Shown: one piece after another, positions 23,463-34,731 of the stretch | Position numbering within the stretch: position 1 is the stretch's first letter | How the letters are laid out: each line of letters starts with the position of its first letter | Assembly: GCA_021904315.1 (NCBI GenBank) | Contig: CM038914.1 | Span: forward strand, 3,410,001-3,474,000 | DNA length: 64,000 bases | Reading direction: 5' to 3' | Origin: Sphagnum magellanicum | Taxonomy: Eukaryota; Streptophyta; Sphagnopsida; Sphagnales; Sphagnaceae | Notes under the pieces: generated by a model | What the model was told of the DNA's origin: nothing | The model's database searches: none | The model's input: the letters and a program-made list of their open reading frames with translations, nothing else | Made by a program: the position numbers and the translations under genes

Positions 23463-24062
23463 TTGCATACCTCCCATGTGCATCTTGGAGTACTGCATTT
23501 CCATTGAATGGATTCTCCAATTTTGTCATCAATTCACCATGCTCGCATCATCCACAAGGTTCTCTCAAACATATGTACATTCCGGTGTTCTCTAAGTTGT
23601 TCTTTATTCTAAATTCTATTAGCGTTTTTTGTGCATTTGATGTTGAGTTTGATAAATCCAGAGCCTACGCTTGTAGCACAAATATCAAAGACAAGAACAG
23701 ACTCTGACAATTATCAGGGCAGTTCTTAGAGTGAATGACTTTGGTTCTCAAAAATATTGGAGGAAAAAAAAAACCGAGCTCTAAAGTTGCTGGGTCTTTC
23801 ATGAAAAACTCCAGTTTCTTTTATGTTTTTGAAATAACTAGAACTAATAATGTTGATGGATTCTGAAACGATTGAAAAAGTAATCCAAACTTGCGGTTCT
23901 TATCAAAATCAAATACCCACCCAACACTGGATGCTGGAGGATCCACTCTCTGATTCTCTGGTCATGTGAGCATGATGGATTGATGTCAGCTTGGGTTGCC
24001 TTGACAAAACAAACAACATGGAGATGCAGTACTCCAAGATGCAAGTGGGAAACAAGCATACA
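23463..24062. repeat. Inverted repeat, arms about 105 bp
   Basis: The left arm (about 23463-23567) and right arm (about 23955-24062) are reverse complements of each other in blocks: GCATCTTGGAGTACTGCAT with CC(C/A)..TCCAT, then GACATCAATCCATCATGCTC and ACATGACC versus GTCATCAATTCACCATGCTC and GCATCATCC. The arms have diverged and are separated by about 390 bases of unique sequence. It may be a fold-back element or an inverted gene-fragment duplication. ORFs across it match nothing I know. Confidence 0.6.
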
Positions 24063-25895
24063 CCCCAAATCCACCACAGTATCCAGATCTGTGGCTTCCA
24101 AACCTGAAATTGTGTTTTGGGTCCGCACTAGAAACCACCCACATTTGATGTACCAAACTACAACACCATTGGACTTGCAACTAATACCTACAGAAATACC
24201 CCACAAGCAATCAAATGGGCAAAGTAAAATACAAAAATAAATCAGCTAGGCAACCAATTTTTTCCAATCAAACATGATAAAATATTGTTGAATCTAGATC
24301 TGAAGAACCAGGAATTTAGGTTTTTGCAACCCATCACTTCTTACATGTTGTTTTACAAGAGAATTTTGTTCTCTTGTGAAAGAAGGAGAAAAAGGTGGGA
24401 GCTTGGGATCATGAAGCATGAAGTGGGAAACAAGAGGGATATATAAAGGGGGGTAGTGGAACCTAGGAAAATTGAAAGATTTAAAAATAGATAAATTTCC
24501 TTTTCCTTTGCACTCCCTCACTCCCTCCTTGTTTGTGGTCATGTTTGTGTTGCAATAAAGTCTTGCAAGTGGCTTTCAAAAAACAAAAAAAACAAAAAGA
24601 AACTTCAGTTTATTATGCATAATATTGTGAGATTCATTGAAAGGCTTTAGTAATTGCTTACTTTGTAGTGCCAAAATGAAAGCACACATCATGGGGTGTC
24701 TGCCAACAACTTTTGTAAGTTCTAATGCTTAGGTAGGCAAATTATGCTTAAATGTAGGATTTCCCAAAATTTTAAATTGCCATGAATATCATAACTTACC
24801 TTTACCATTCCAGCAATAATGAAATTATAATTCAATAAATCTCGATTTTTGCTCAAAAATCAACTACCCGCAATGCAAAAAAGTTCTAGAAATTTGTTTG
24901 ACATTACTATTAACTACTTACCCTAAACCTTGGTGATGGTCTGGCATCCCTAAGTAATGCAAAACTACTTGGCATTTTTTTTTGCCCCCACCTCAATGTA
25001 GGAATTTCAAAATATTTTATATTTTTACTATCAAAATGGGGAAAAAAAAATTTGTCAAGAAGATGCCGGAGTAGTGAAGGTACTACCATATTGGGGAAGA
25101 GAAACCAAAGAGCAATAACCGACTTTATATCAAATACTTACTTAATACACCTTTCAAGTGAGGTTTAAAAACCTTACTAAACGACAAAGAACTAAACGAG
25201 TAGAAATGGCATGATGCACGATTTGCTAGTGAACAACATGATTCCTTTCCTTTCTTCCCTTTCAAAACCAAGAAGCAATGGAGTAGACAAAGTTGCTAGA
25301 GTAGACAATTGGCATTGAAAAATTTTAAACAAAATAATATACTAGAAAAGTGGTAATTTTCTGATTTAGGGTTTACATCGTGTAAGATTTTCCTCCATGA
25401 TGGGTATTGCATTTTCTCGGACAGGCTTTACATGTCTCAAAAAAACCTTAACTTTTGAATCTTAACCATTTACTTTCATGCCAGCAATTTTGGTTATGTG
25501 CCTTCAAATTTTCAGGCAAAACTAGGTCTAATTAGGTAAATACCAAAATCCATTCATTATTAGGTGGTTAATCAAAAATATTTCGATAAAATTCAAAGTT
25601 TTGGGTTTTTTCTGAAAAATCAGAAAATAAAGGAACGTCTAGTTCCAAATTTTTTTGAATTTTTTGAGAATTGAAGGATCCAGTTTTTTGTTTTTTTTTT
25701 TTTTTTGAAATTTTCAGAATCAAAGGTGGGACCAGGGTTTAGGGTTGTAGAGCTTCAAAAGAGTGAGGAGAAACAAGGAGAAGAGCTCAGAGTGCCGAGG
25801 TGCAAGGAGCTTGGAGCGAGCGTGAAGAACAACATAACTACAAGGTAAGTTCCCTTCCTCCTTTATATGCTCTTTTTTAGGGTTTAAGCAAGCTG
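24063..25895. other. Intergenic, no gene seen
   Basis: Mixed composition with only short ORFs and long A and T runs (for example 25689-25705). No recognisable domain. Confidence 0.5.
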
Positions 25896-25901
25896 ATTTT
25901 T

Positions 25902-26455
25902 GTTCCAATGCTGCAAGTCTAAGGGTCATAATGATGAGGACCTCAACTCCTCCTTGTCATGCTCTTTTGTTCCAATGTTGCAGGTCACTGAAGCACACAA
26001 CGACAAGGAGCTTGGCTCCTCATCGTCATGCATTTTTTTTGTTTCAATGTTGCAGGCCCTAGAGACACAATGATGAGGAGCTCGACTCCTCGTCATTGTG
26101 TTTTTTTTGTTCAAGTGTTGTAGGTCCCCAGGGCCACAACCACACGAGCTCATCATGTATTTTTTTGTTCTAGGGTTGCAAGTCCCATGGACATGATGGT
26201 GAAGAGCTTGGATCCTCATCATTGTGTTTTTTTTCTGTTCAAGTGTTGGAGGTCCCCAGGGCAATGACGATGAAAAGTTCAGCTCCTCGTTGTTGTGCTC
26301 TTTTGTTCCAATGTTGGAGGTCATTCAAATGCACCATGATAAAGAGCTCAACTTTTCATCATTGTGCATTTTTTTGTTCAAGTGCTGGAGGTCCCCATGG
26401 CCACAACGAGGAGCTCGTCATCGTCGTGTTTTTTTGTTCTAGTGTTGTAGGTTAG
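25902..26455 (+). repeat. Minisatellite with a hairpin in each unit
   Basis: Nine units share a GTTCCAATGTTGCAGGTC-like head, starting at 25902, 25969, 26041, 26109, 26167, 26237, 26305, 26376 and 26436 (spacings 58-72). Most units then carry a self-complementary stretch such as ATGATGAGGAGCTCGACTCC followed by TCGTCATTGTG and a run of T. The predicted stem of about 10-14 bp followed by a T tract recurs in most units. ORFs in both directions are repeat by-products. Confidence 0.9.
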
Positions 26456-26719
26456 TCATCAGTTTTATCGTTGGAACCTTCTCCTGTACTTAAAAAACCT
26501 TACATAAATATTCTAGTGTATCTGGACGCACCTTCACAGAGCGGAAGAACTCGCGAGGCATTTCGACAACGAAACGGATCTGCTTCGGTGCTCGTTATTA
26601 ATCAGCAATCTTGTAAGCTCAGTCTGCATACAGGAGCGCGATTTTTTTTTTTTCAAATTTTTATAAAAAAATTTGGGGCTTGAAGGAACAAAGGACTCCT
26701 CATCTTCCATATGTGCAAG

Positions 26720-27640
26720 AGATCAGCGATGGTGTTTGGAACTTTTCCAAACCAGGACACGAAGAAAACTCCTCTTGTGAAGCAGGATTAGTGAACAAGA
26801 TGCTGCAGTAGGAGCTTGTTTTGAGGACCTGATAAAGATTGAAGACCAATTCTGATTCCAAACAAGGTATTTTCATTTCTCTATCTCTTGAACTTTGCTG
26901 TTGAACACTACGGTAGTAGAGGGATGGTCAATTTTGATTATGCTTCCGGTAGAAACACAGGCTCACATAGGCAGGGGCTGATGGACAGGAGAGGAGTAGT
27001 AAGTTTTCGACTGGTAGTAACGTTGTGTTTGTTATCTGTCACAGAAGGATAGACGTTGCAGAGAGTTTTATTGTGTCACGAAATCTTTCTCCCTGCGCAA
27101 TTGTGCCTTTGATGAAACTCCTTCCGCCGCATTCTTTCGTATTTTTTATGGTCGTCGGCTCTCAAGTTTTCTGTATGCGATTGTAAATCTACGCTGAATT
27201 TGTAGGCCAGAAAATGCCGTCCGTGTGCCATACCAAACAGGACAGGAAGAAAACACCTCTTGTTGCCTGGCGTAAGATTTTCAGTAGCAACTCTGTTTAG
27301 GACTTGAAGAAGATCATAGAAGGCCAGTTCTGATACAAATTAGTAAGGGTGTTTGGTCTTGTCACGAGCCATGTTGCTGGACAGGCTACATTGGATTCAT
27401 GCTCAATTTTGTCTATGCATCCAGCTGCAGAACAACAGATAACTAGGTAGGGGTGATGAGCAGAGAGAAGAAGTTAGCCACTAGCAATCTTGTGTGAACT
27501 ATATCTTCCATATAACTAGGGCAGAGGACAGTTTATTGTATTGCCACGACTTTCTCCTGCGAAATTCTCCTCCGTTGATCCTGCATCTTTTCCAGTTTGA
27601 TTCCAAACAGCTGTTGAGTTTGGTGTCACGTGATGATTGT
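26720..27640 (+). repeat. Diverged tandem duplication, about 475-bp unit
   Basis: Three landmark sets recur in the same order. CCAGGACACGAAGAAAACTC (26753) matches CAGGACAGGAAGAAAACACC (27238). TCAATTTTGATTATGC (26928) matches TCAATTTTGTCTATGC (27403). TTTATTGTGTCACGA (27067) matches TTTATTGTATTGCCACGA (27532). The offset shrinks from 485 to 465, so small deletions have built up. The stretch is more GC-balanced than its surroundings but has no long ORF. It could be an untranslated or non-coding transcribed region, or an unrecognised element. Confidence 0.7.
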
Positions 27641-30600
27641 AGCTAATTGTACTCCAAACATTATAGTCCAGGACTGCTGCTCTCTCTGTGCGGCCTCCCT
27701 CCCAATTGCAGGTCAATATTGCAGGGTCTGGATCCAGGTTTGTAAGATCCTTTCTCTCAGACCCTAAATGCATCATCCACATCCAGCTACTTGAATGTCA
27801 ATACAAAACCAATATAAAATGATAATGAATAAAAATAATATTTGAAACAACCACCCATGAAATGATGGATTAAAATGTCTTGTACCAAAAACTAAGGTTT
27901 GATGATTTGACATTTAAATCCATATTTATGAAATTAATTCAGTTTTCAAGACTCATCATGATTTTTCATTTTTAGATAAAAGCAATCGTAAGTTGACATT
28001 TTAAATTATAAATAAATGAAAATTATGTTGATTGCACTTATTTCATTATGAAACAAAAACCAATGTATCCACAAAAATAATACTCAAAAATATCCATGGG
28101 TGTGACGTTAACACTAATGTAATGTGAGTTATTGTTTTTAAACAATGTATCAAATGCCATTTTTGACCCATGACCTCATAAGAATTTAAATATATTTAAG
28201 ATAAGTTGAATTTTCAAGATTGCCATAATTGATGGGTGATTTTGGATAAGAACAAAATTAAGTCAATAATTTTGATGTTATCGATATATTTATGATTATA
28301 TGGATTGATTTGTACTAATATACAAAAAGTATTCAAAGATCCTCAAGTGAAAATATGAACCATCACAATTCATGGCTAAAGTTGATTTTTGATCATCAAT
28401 AGTTATATATGTGTAAGCAATGGAATTTTAACCCATAACATTTTAGCGATGGAAATATATAATAATTTAGTTCAGTTTTCAAATTTCGGATCAGTCATCA
28501 TGGTTTTCAATTCAAAATAAAAGCAACTTTAACTCAACAATGAAAGTTGTCAAAAACATATTAAAACTATGTGAATTGCAATCTCAAGCATATTTCAATA
28601 TGTATCCAATAGGATTTATTCAACACCTATGAGGAATAAAAATTAGAGATGTTTTCAGGATTCCAAAGACTCATGGTGATTTACATTTTTACATAAAACA
28701 CATTAAGCTGACATTGTGCAAAACTCAGTTAGTGCTATAATTCTCCATTCATTGACTGAATTTCATTTCCATTCCTAATTTTTTTGTTGCATTCGCTATT
28801 TACCTTCTCCTGTTGGAATTATCATATGTTGCTTGATTTATTCATTGCTACAATTACCCTTTATCATTGAATTATAGATGGAGTCACTAGTTAATTGTTA
28901 TAATTGTTGTAATCACCTCCTATGGTTGGAAATTTCTTTACTATCCACTGGACCATAAAGAGTTAGTACATAAAATTTATGACTTCACCATTTTACTTGC
29001 TAAGGTCTTTACTCATATCCATGACAATCATCAGATTCTTTGCTCCCACCCCCATCCAGGACAGAGCCAACAAAAAATCACCGGTGATTTGGAAAACATC
29101 TCTGATTTCAGGCTTGAAACTGTCTCTCATTTCAATGCTTGAAATTCCTTTGTGATAAGGGTTTACAGTCCATCAATACAGACAAGCACAGAAACATAAG
29201 GGAAGTAGTTGCTTACCAGGTGTATGGGTACGGACTGGTTGATTGCATATCATTGCTTGTTTTGGACTATTGAAGAGACAACAGGGACCCAAAATTCTGT
29301 GCCACAAAAACAAGCAATAGATGTTTCTGTTGAGAAAATATAATGTCCCAAAAAATTAAAGGGACCTGCATAAAGTACTTTTAGCCATCAACCATATCAA
29401 GTAAAGTGATACACAGATTGTGAGATTGACCCGTGAAACTATGGTCATGTTACAAATGTAGTCTTATCACTTGTGGGCTGCATCACAATGAAAGGACTAT
29501 GCATCAAAGACAAAAAGACCTAGTCTTGCATAAATGTGCACAATCTTTGAGCTGAAGAATACACAAGGTGCTAGTCATTTTTTTTTTGGCAGGAAAACAA
29601 AATAAAGTCAATGTCTAATGTTAAATGTGTAGCTCACTCACTCAAGGAGAAAATGTTAAAATTCTATATTTCAAGGAAGGAGTCCAGACAGGTCAGTGAT
29701 TACAAAACTGACATCCTAATCCACATGATTAAGATGCAGAGCACATCTGCCATTTGACTGTCTGCGGTATGCATAACTTGCCTCAAAGCGAACTTCACTG
29801 AAAAAAGAGAATATTCAAAATTTGTTGAGACCCTTCAAAATGACTCACAAACAATGAGTTCACAAGCTTCTAATGTAAGACAGCCTGCTCTCTTGGAAGT
29901 GTAAAAAGCAACCAGTTGCTAACCAGCCAGGTAACAAAAACACTCTTTGGCATTGTCCTGTATATTATCAATGTACACAGCTAAAAGTGGTTGGACAATA
30001 TATGCTTCCTGTAAAGCTACAACTAGATCTCTGCTCACTCCACAGCTAAACTGTGGTTAAACCCATCCTCACTAACTATTCACTTGCACGCTGATAACAC
30101 AATCATCACTGTTTTGACTGACCACCAGGAGGACAATAACCATGACATGGTTGGGAGGAAGTTTCAAAGAACCAAAATGCCAGTGGTGACACTATTAATA
30201 TGCTCTTCATGAACTATTTGGTAAAGAGAACAAGCCTGGAAATGAAGCATTGTTGCCTCACAGCTTTCATGTCATTTGCTCACCTTTAGTAGAAAAGTCT
30301 GGCCATCAAGAACCTACAAGATAAGGGAAGTAATATCTTCCTAAGTACTGTGAACTTCTCCATACTTAAAATATACATAAACCTGAACAGAATTGAAAGA
30401 TGGCCCATAAATAAGACATGGGCAAAATAAGAAAGACTTAAAATTTCACACAAATTTTCATTAAGTCTTACTTAAGTTAAAATCTACACAAACTTATAGA
30501 TCATTATCACCTCTCCCAAAATAGATTACAGGTCAAGTTTTCAGTTTAGGTGATTTGCATTGCTATCAACCTAAGAGCAAACTATGATCAGCCCAGGACC

Positions 30601-30688
30601 ACTTCCTTTCTGCAATCAATCAAATTCATTTGTTTATGCCTATAACAAAGACTGCAAGTGCCTGAATGTTAAAAGAGAGACCATTCAC
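27641..30688. other. Intergenic and CSN6 3' flank
   Basis: 27,800-28,760 is AT-rich without features. From about 28,900 the composition becomes gene-like, as in the CSN6 introns, so part of it may be CSN6 3' UTR or downstream sequence. No further exon was recognised. Confidence 0.4.
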
Positions 30689-33600
30689 CTAGATGAAGGT
30701 GGAGCGTCCTCCCCGCCAATTTTGCTTGTCATATGCTGTATTAAATTTATCTACCAGCTCATTCATAGTACTGCATGAAACAGACAGCCACATCTATGTT
30801 AGAACACCTTATGTTAAATTCTATGGAAATTTCTCCTTACTTCCACCACATCTTGTAAGGTGGGATCCTTGCCTTCAATCAAAAGTCTCATTCCTAAATT
30901 GTCTAGATGAATAAACAGCATTCTAAAGATATGAATATGGACTGTTTTCACCCCTCAGCTTCAGAATATCCAACATGATGAAGTAATTTGGTTGTCAATT
31001 GTTAGGCCCAAGCTTAAGATTTTGTGTTGCATACAAAAATTACTAGTGGCACCAGAAACCATATACATGGAGTTACATAACAAGATGACTACCATGGTGG
31101 GCTATTACAGAGCTGCAATTCACTACTTGATCATACCTGGAGCACTTTGTAATGGTGGCCAAGTAAGTCATAGGTAAAGTATCATTGTACTCCTGTCAAC
31201 CAAGAGAAAAATGCTCCTATCAGTCAAACAAGCTTGTTGAGTAGTTAAATGCAGAATATAATTGCAAAATAGAGACTTTTAGGACTTCAGCAATCACAAC
31301 AATGGGTCCAGAAGGATTAGTCTTTTCCTCCTCAGGGAATTTACTCGGAGCAACCAATGCTCAACCCACCTCAAATGAGTACATACCATGAGAAAGTCAT
31401 CCTGAAATCTTGAAGAATCAATTGCAGGTAGTCTGCAAATTAGGCTGGAAACTTGCCGTAGAAGTGAATGGTCATATGGAGCTTCTCCTGTACAAACAAT
31501 CTTCATAATCAGTACAAGAGCTCAATTGTCTACTGATGAAAGGAACTAAGAAGTGTATCTCCAAAAGGCCACATGCTCACGGCATAATGTCAGTAAAACA
31601 CGCATATAGTGACACAGGGTGAGTCACATACCTTTCTGAATAGACACAAGATGGTGGTGTAGAACTCTGATGCGACTGTTTAACATCTTTATGGCACTGT
31701 GCATACCTGTCAAATGGGCTGCCACTGCATTTCCTTCAGGGGGCCCACAAAGCTCTCCCATCAGTAGCAGGCATGACAATTCAGTCAGAAGGTCTCTAAT
31801 TTGAAACCTCAAAAACTCTGTAACTCTGAGAACTACACAACCAGCAACTTGATTCTCTCAGCAGAGCAGTCTAAAAGTGTTCTCTCATTTGCAACTTGGA
31901 GAGTACATTGGCTAAGAAATGATAAGAAATTACACTGTGTAGCAGCTGAGCTCCCATCAGAAGGCTTGATATGTGCCACATGGTCCACTGCTATCCGCTC
32001 TGCCTCCACTGTCTACACCCATCCACAAATTCCACCTGATAAATTCAAGAACATGATATCCTGCAGAGGCTCACCATCATAGTGCAGGGTTGGGTTACAC
32101 AGAAATCCATTTTTGGACCATTCGCTGCAAATATAAAGTATACCTCAACACACATAAATTCCAATAAGAGTCTTAAACCACCCAATCTATTTTTAAATTC
32201 AGACATTTCCAGGTATAAGGTGTCTTTAGTCCAGAATCATTCTAGTGCTTGAGTGTGCCAAAATACCAGTTCAATAAAAAATCATGCATCAAGGATCCAG
32301 AGCTGATTTTTAGCATTCAATACTTGAAAGTGTCCACAAGGGAGCAAAAAACTACAGGTAAAGATTACCTCAATGGTGTAGCTTGCATTAACAAATATAA
32401 GGGATGGCACACCCTCAATAACATGCAGCTCTGCATGCAATCAGTTGTTGGGGGAATGCTAGTCAGGGTCCAACATCAAACTGAAGCAACAATGTTTCTG
32501 GACAGATAAAAACCCCATCATACATACACTGGTCACACATAACTCACAGATTACTGGAGAAGCAATTTTCAGATCCGATCGAAATATGGAACATACAGAT
32601 ATTTGCCTAATTTACTTAGACAAATTAGATGATGGCAGTTATTTCTTGGCAAAAGAGACTAGAACTGTGTGCAACACACAACCAAACAATTATGAAATCT
32701 TCAAATTCCCTTTAGTGATGGATGAAACACAACTGTTCTCAAGAGTTAAAGTACCCACCACTTTCAAAAATAGCAATGGGCAGATCCTTTTGTGCATGGT
32801 TGATGGCTGGATTGAGCAACAAGTACACTGGGCTCTCATTGATGTCTGTCAGGTGCAACAATTGCAGCACACCCCTTCATTAATGCCTCATTAGGTGAAT
32901 CTTTTGAACAGTTGCACAAAAGCTGGAAAAGAACGTGTCAGGATGAAAGCAGAAAGAAACTTACAGCTTTATGAATGAGCATATCTGAGTCCTGAATGCC
33001 ACTGCCAGTTGAGTACCAGCCTAGTACATCATACTTGGGGAAGACCTTCTTATCTGTGAAACCAAAACCACAGGACAGCTAACAACATGTTTAATTGATT
33101 CTTCAGTCAAGTTTCTGAGTAACCAGCAAATAACATCACAAGGCTTTTCTATAGTACAGAGCTCACATCACTGACGATGGAAGCTCTTGGGCAAACAGCC
33201 TGAGCACAAACCTCGTGAGCCCTCACTAACCCTACCCTAAACTGATACAGGGCTTGAGCTAAGACATCTATGGTATCCAGAAAGGCACATGGACACCGAG
33301 CACACAATCTGGTCCTGCAGATGCAAAGAACAGTAAACGTTCTGAGATCATGAAAAATGGCAATAAATTACCTCCAATTTGGCTCACAAATCTTTGCAAA
33401 CCCTAGCCCTAACCCTATAGAAAAATTGGCAACAAACGATCACTGCTTGCCCTAACTTCAGGGTCTTCTTCGCAAGGACAACCGCATGGCTCTTACATTG
33501 CTCTTGCTTTGATTCCAAGAATGCGCGGTCCAGGACATTTTGAGTGGCGTCGTAGTGCAGTTCAAAGCTGTTGAAAATCTCTACAGTGCGCCCAGTCTGC

Positions 33601-33818
33601 ACGCCGAGAACGCAGCCATATACTCGAGGCGGCGGCGAGGCAGATCCACTCTGTGCCTTGATGCGCGTATAATGATCCGATATGTTCACTATCACCAAAG
33701 GATGCAGCTTAAATGTCAACCCGCTGCTTGACGATATATCTCTCCTTTCTTCACCCTCTCCTCCTCTTCGTCTCCTCTTTCCTTTTACAACCTTATAGTT
33801 TCTTTGATCTTCCAACAC
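30689..33818 (-). CDS. CSN6: COP9 signalosome subunit 6
   Basis: Nine-exon gene for a protein of about 325 residues (Arabidopsis CSN6 is close to this). CSN6 is the MPN-fold partner of CSN5 in the complex that removes NEDD8/RUB from cullins. Exons on the minus strand: 33818-33497, 33053-32965, 32852-32759, 32430-32369, 32012-31934, 31724-31632, 31487-31387, 31192-31137 and 30770-30689. Family blocks in order: SSSGLTFKLHPLVIVNISDH, RVYGCVLGVQTGRTVEIFNS, KVFPKYDVLGWYSTGS, DINESPVYLLLNPAINH, VEAERIAVDHVAHIKPSDG, LAAHLTGMHSAIKMLNSRIR, LLRQVSSL and MNELVDKFNTAYDKQ. As expected for CSN6, there is no metal-binding JAMM motif. The charged N-terminal extension from 33818 is unusual. The junction of exons 2 and 3 is not a clean GT-AG match (see findings). 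A telomere-like CCCTAACCCTA lies in intron 1. Confidence 0.93.
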
Positions 33819-34140
33819 ATTGAGCCACTGACGTCCACCCCTCTAGTCCGTCTCCGGGGTTCCAGAGAACCCTCACACGATTCCCGAATCAGCAATTGTG
33901 GAAACGACAATAGGTCACACTGTCTTTCCGCCAACAACTTCCTCGATCCTACACGCCTGAGCTTGAAATCTGTCACTTACAATGCCCAACAACCAGGGGA
34001 GAGAAGAAGATTCTGTAGATGGATGAGTATTTTCTGATAGGAAAAGCATGGTTATTATTCTGATCTCTTTTTTGTGATTCTGGTTGCTGCTGACCTAGCC
34101 TGAGCTTGAAGGCGGGAAGGAAGGAAGGAAGCAAGCAAAC
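33819..34140. promoter_or_regulatory. Shared CSN6/NNF1-like divergent promoter region
   Basis: Only 322 bases separate the start codons of the two divergent genes, so both 5' UTRs and both core promoters must fit here or inside the genes. A GGAA/GGAAG run and GCAAGCAAAC sit just before the plus-strand ATG (34113-34140). No TATA box is obvious on either side. Confidence 0.6.
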
Positions 34141-34731
34141 ATGGAGAAGCTGCAACAAGACAATGTCGGTTGTTCTCCCCACAGGTATGCGCAGCTGCAG
34201 CAAGCTTTCGCGCTGGCCATCCATGGTGTTCTCACCTCCACCACGCGGCAGGAATTTTTGAGCTGTTTTCCACAATTCACTGCCGGGGAGCAGGAGAAGC
34301 TGTACGCCATATTTACACGGGTGGTGGCCAAAATTCATCAAAATGCTGTGACAGAGTTCAATCTTCAGTGTGATGCTGCAGAGGTGAAGGATGCATTGAG
34401 TGAAATGGAGCAGCTTATTCAGCAGCAGCTGCAGCATGCAGATTATCATCATGATAGCAGTGGTTTTAAGAGCTCCAGGTCAAGTGTCTTCTTTCCTGGA
34501 AAAGCTGTGCAAGACTTGGTGATGCAATTGAAAAGAGAGGAGGTTGAGAAATTGAAAGCCTTGGTACCCCATGAGGAGGAGAAAAATGTGCGGCTTTCTC
34601 TACAACTGGAGGCATACCGAAAACAGGCTGTTGCTGCCCAAGATCCTGCGTCTGTAGCTGCAATCTTTGCCAAGGTACGGGAGGCACGTGCAAAGTTGGA
34701 GATTTCAGCTTCAGCAATTCATGGGCTATAG
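34141..34731 (+). CDS. NNF1/PMF1-like kinetochore protein
   Basis: Intact single-exon ORF of 196 residues. The N-terminal half (about residues 14-95) has the plant NNF1 pattern: RYAQLQQAFALAIHGVLTS, EFLSCFPQFTAGEQEKLYAI, a FxRVVxxIH helix, and EMEQLIQQQ. The C-terminal half (about 118-190) is a charged coiled coil with regular leucines. NNF1 is a subunit of the MIS12/MIND complex, which links centromeric chromatin to NDC80 and microtubules. The family is short and weakly conserved, so the call rests on the helix pattern, the CFP..T..EQE.L block and the coiled coil. Plant homologues have similar length. It is divergent from CSN6. An unrelated coiled-coil protein remains possible. Confidence 0.7.
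   Translation: MEKLQQDNVGCSPHRYAQLQQAFALAIHGVLTSTTRQEFLSCFPQFTAGEQEKLYAIFTRVVAKIHQNAVTEFNLQCDAAEVKDALSEMEQLIQQQLQHADYHHDSSGFKSSRSSVFFPGKAVQDLVMQLKREEVEKLKALVPHEEEKNVRLSLQLEAYRKQAVAAQDPASVAAIFAKVREARAKLEISASAIHGL

Noticed and set aside
25926..26455. 132-codon and 77-codon ORFs with repeated peptide patterns
   Set aside because: They are translations of the hairpin minisatellite in both directions.
33973..34452. 159-codon minus-strand ORF opposite the NNF1-like gene
   Set aside because: Shadow of the plus-strand coding sequence. It has no family resemblance.
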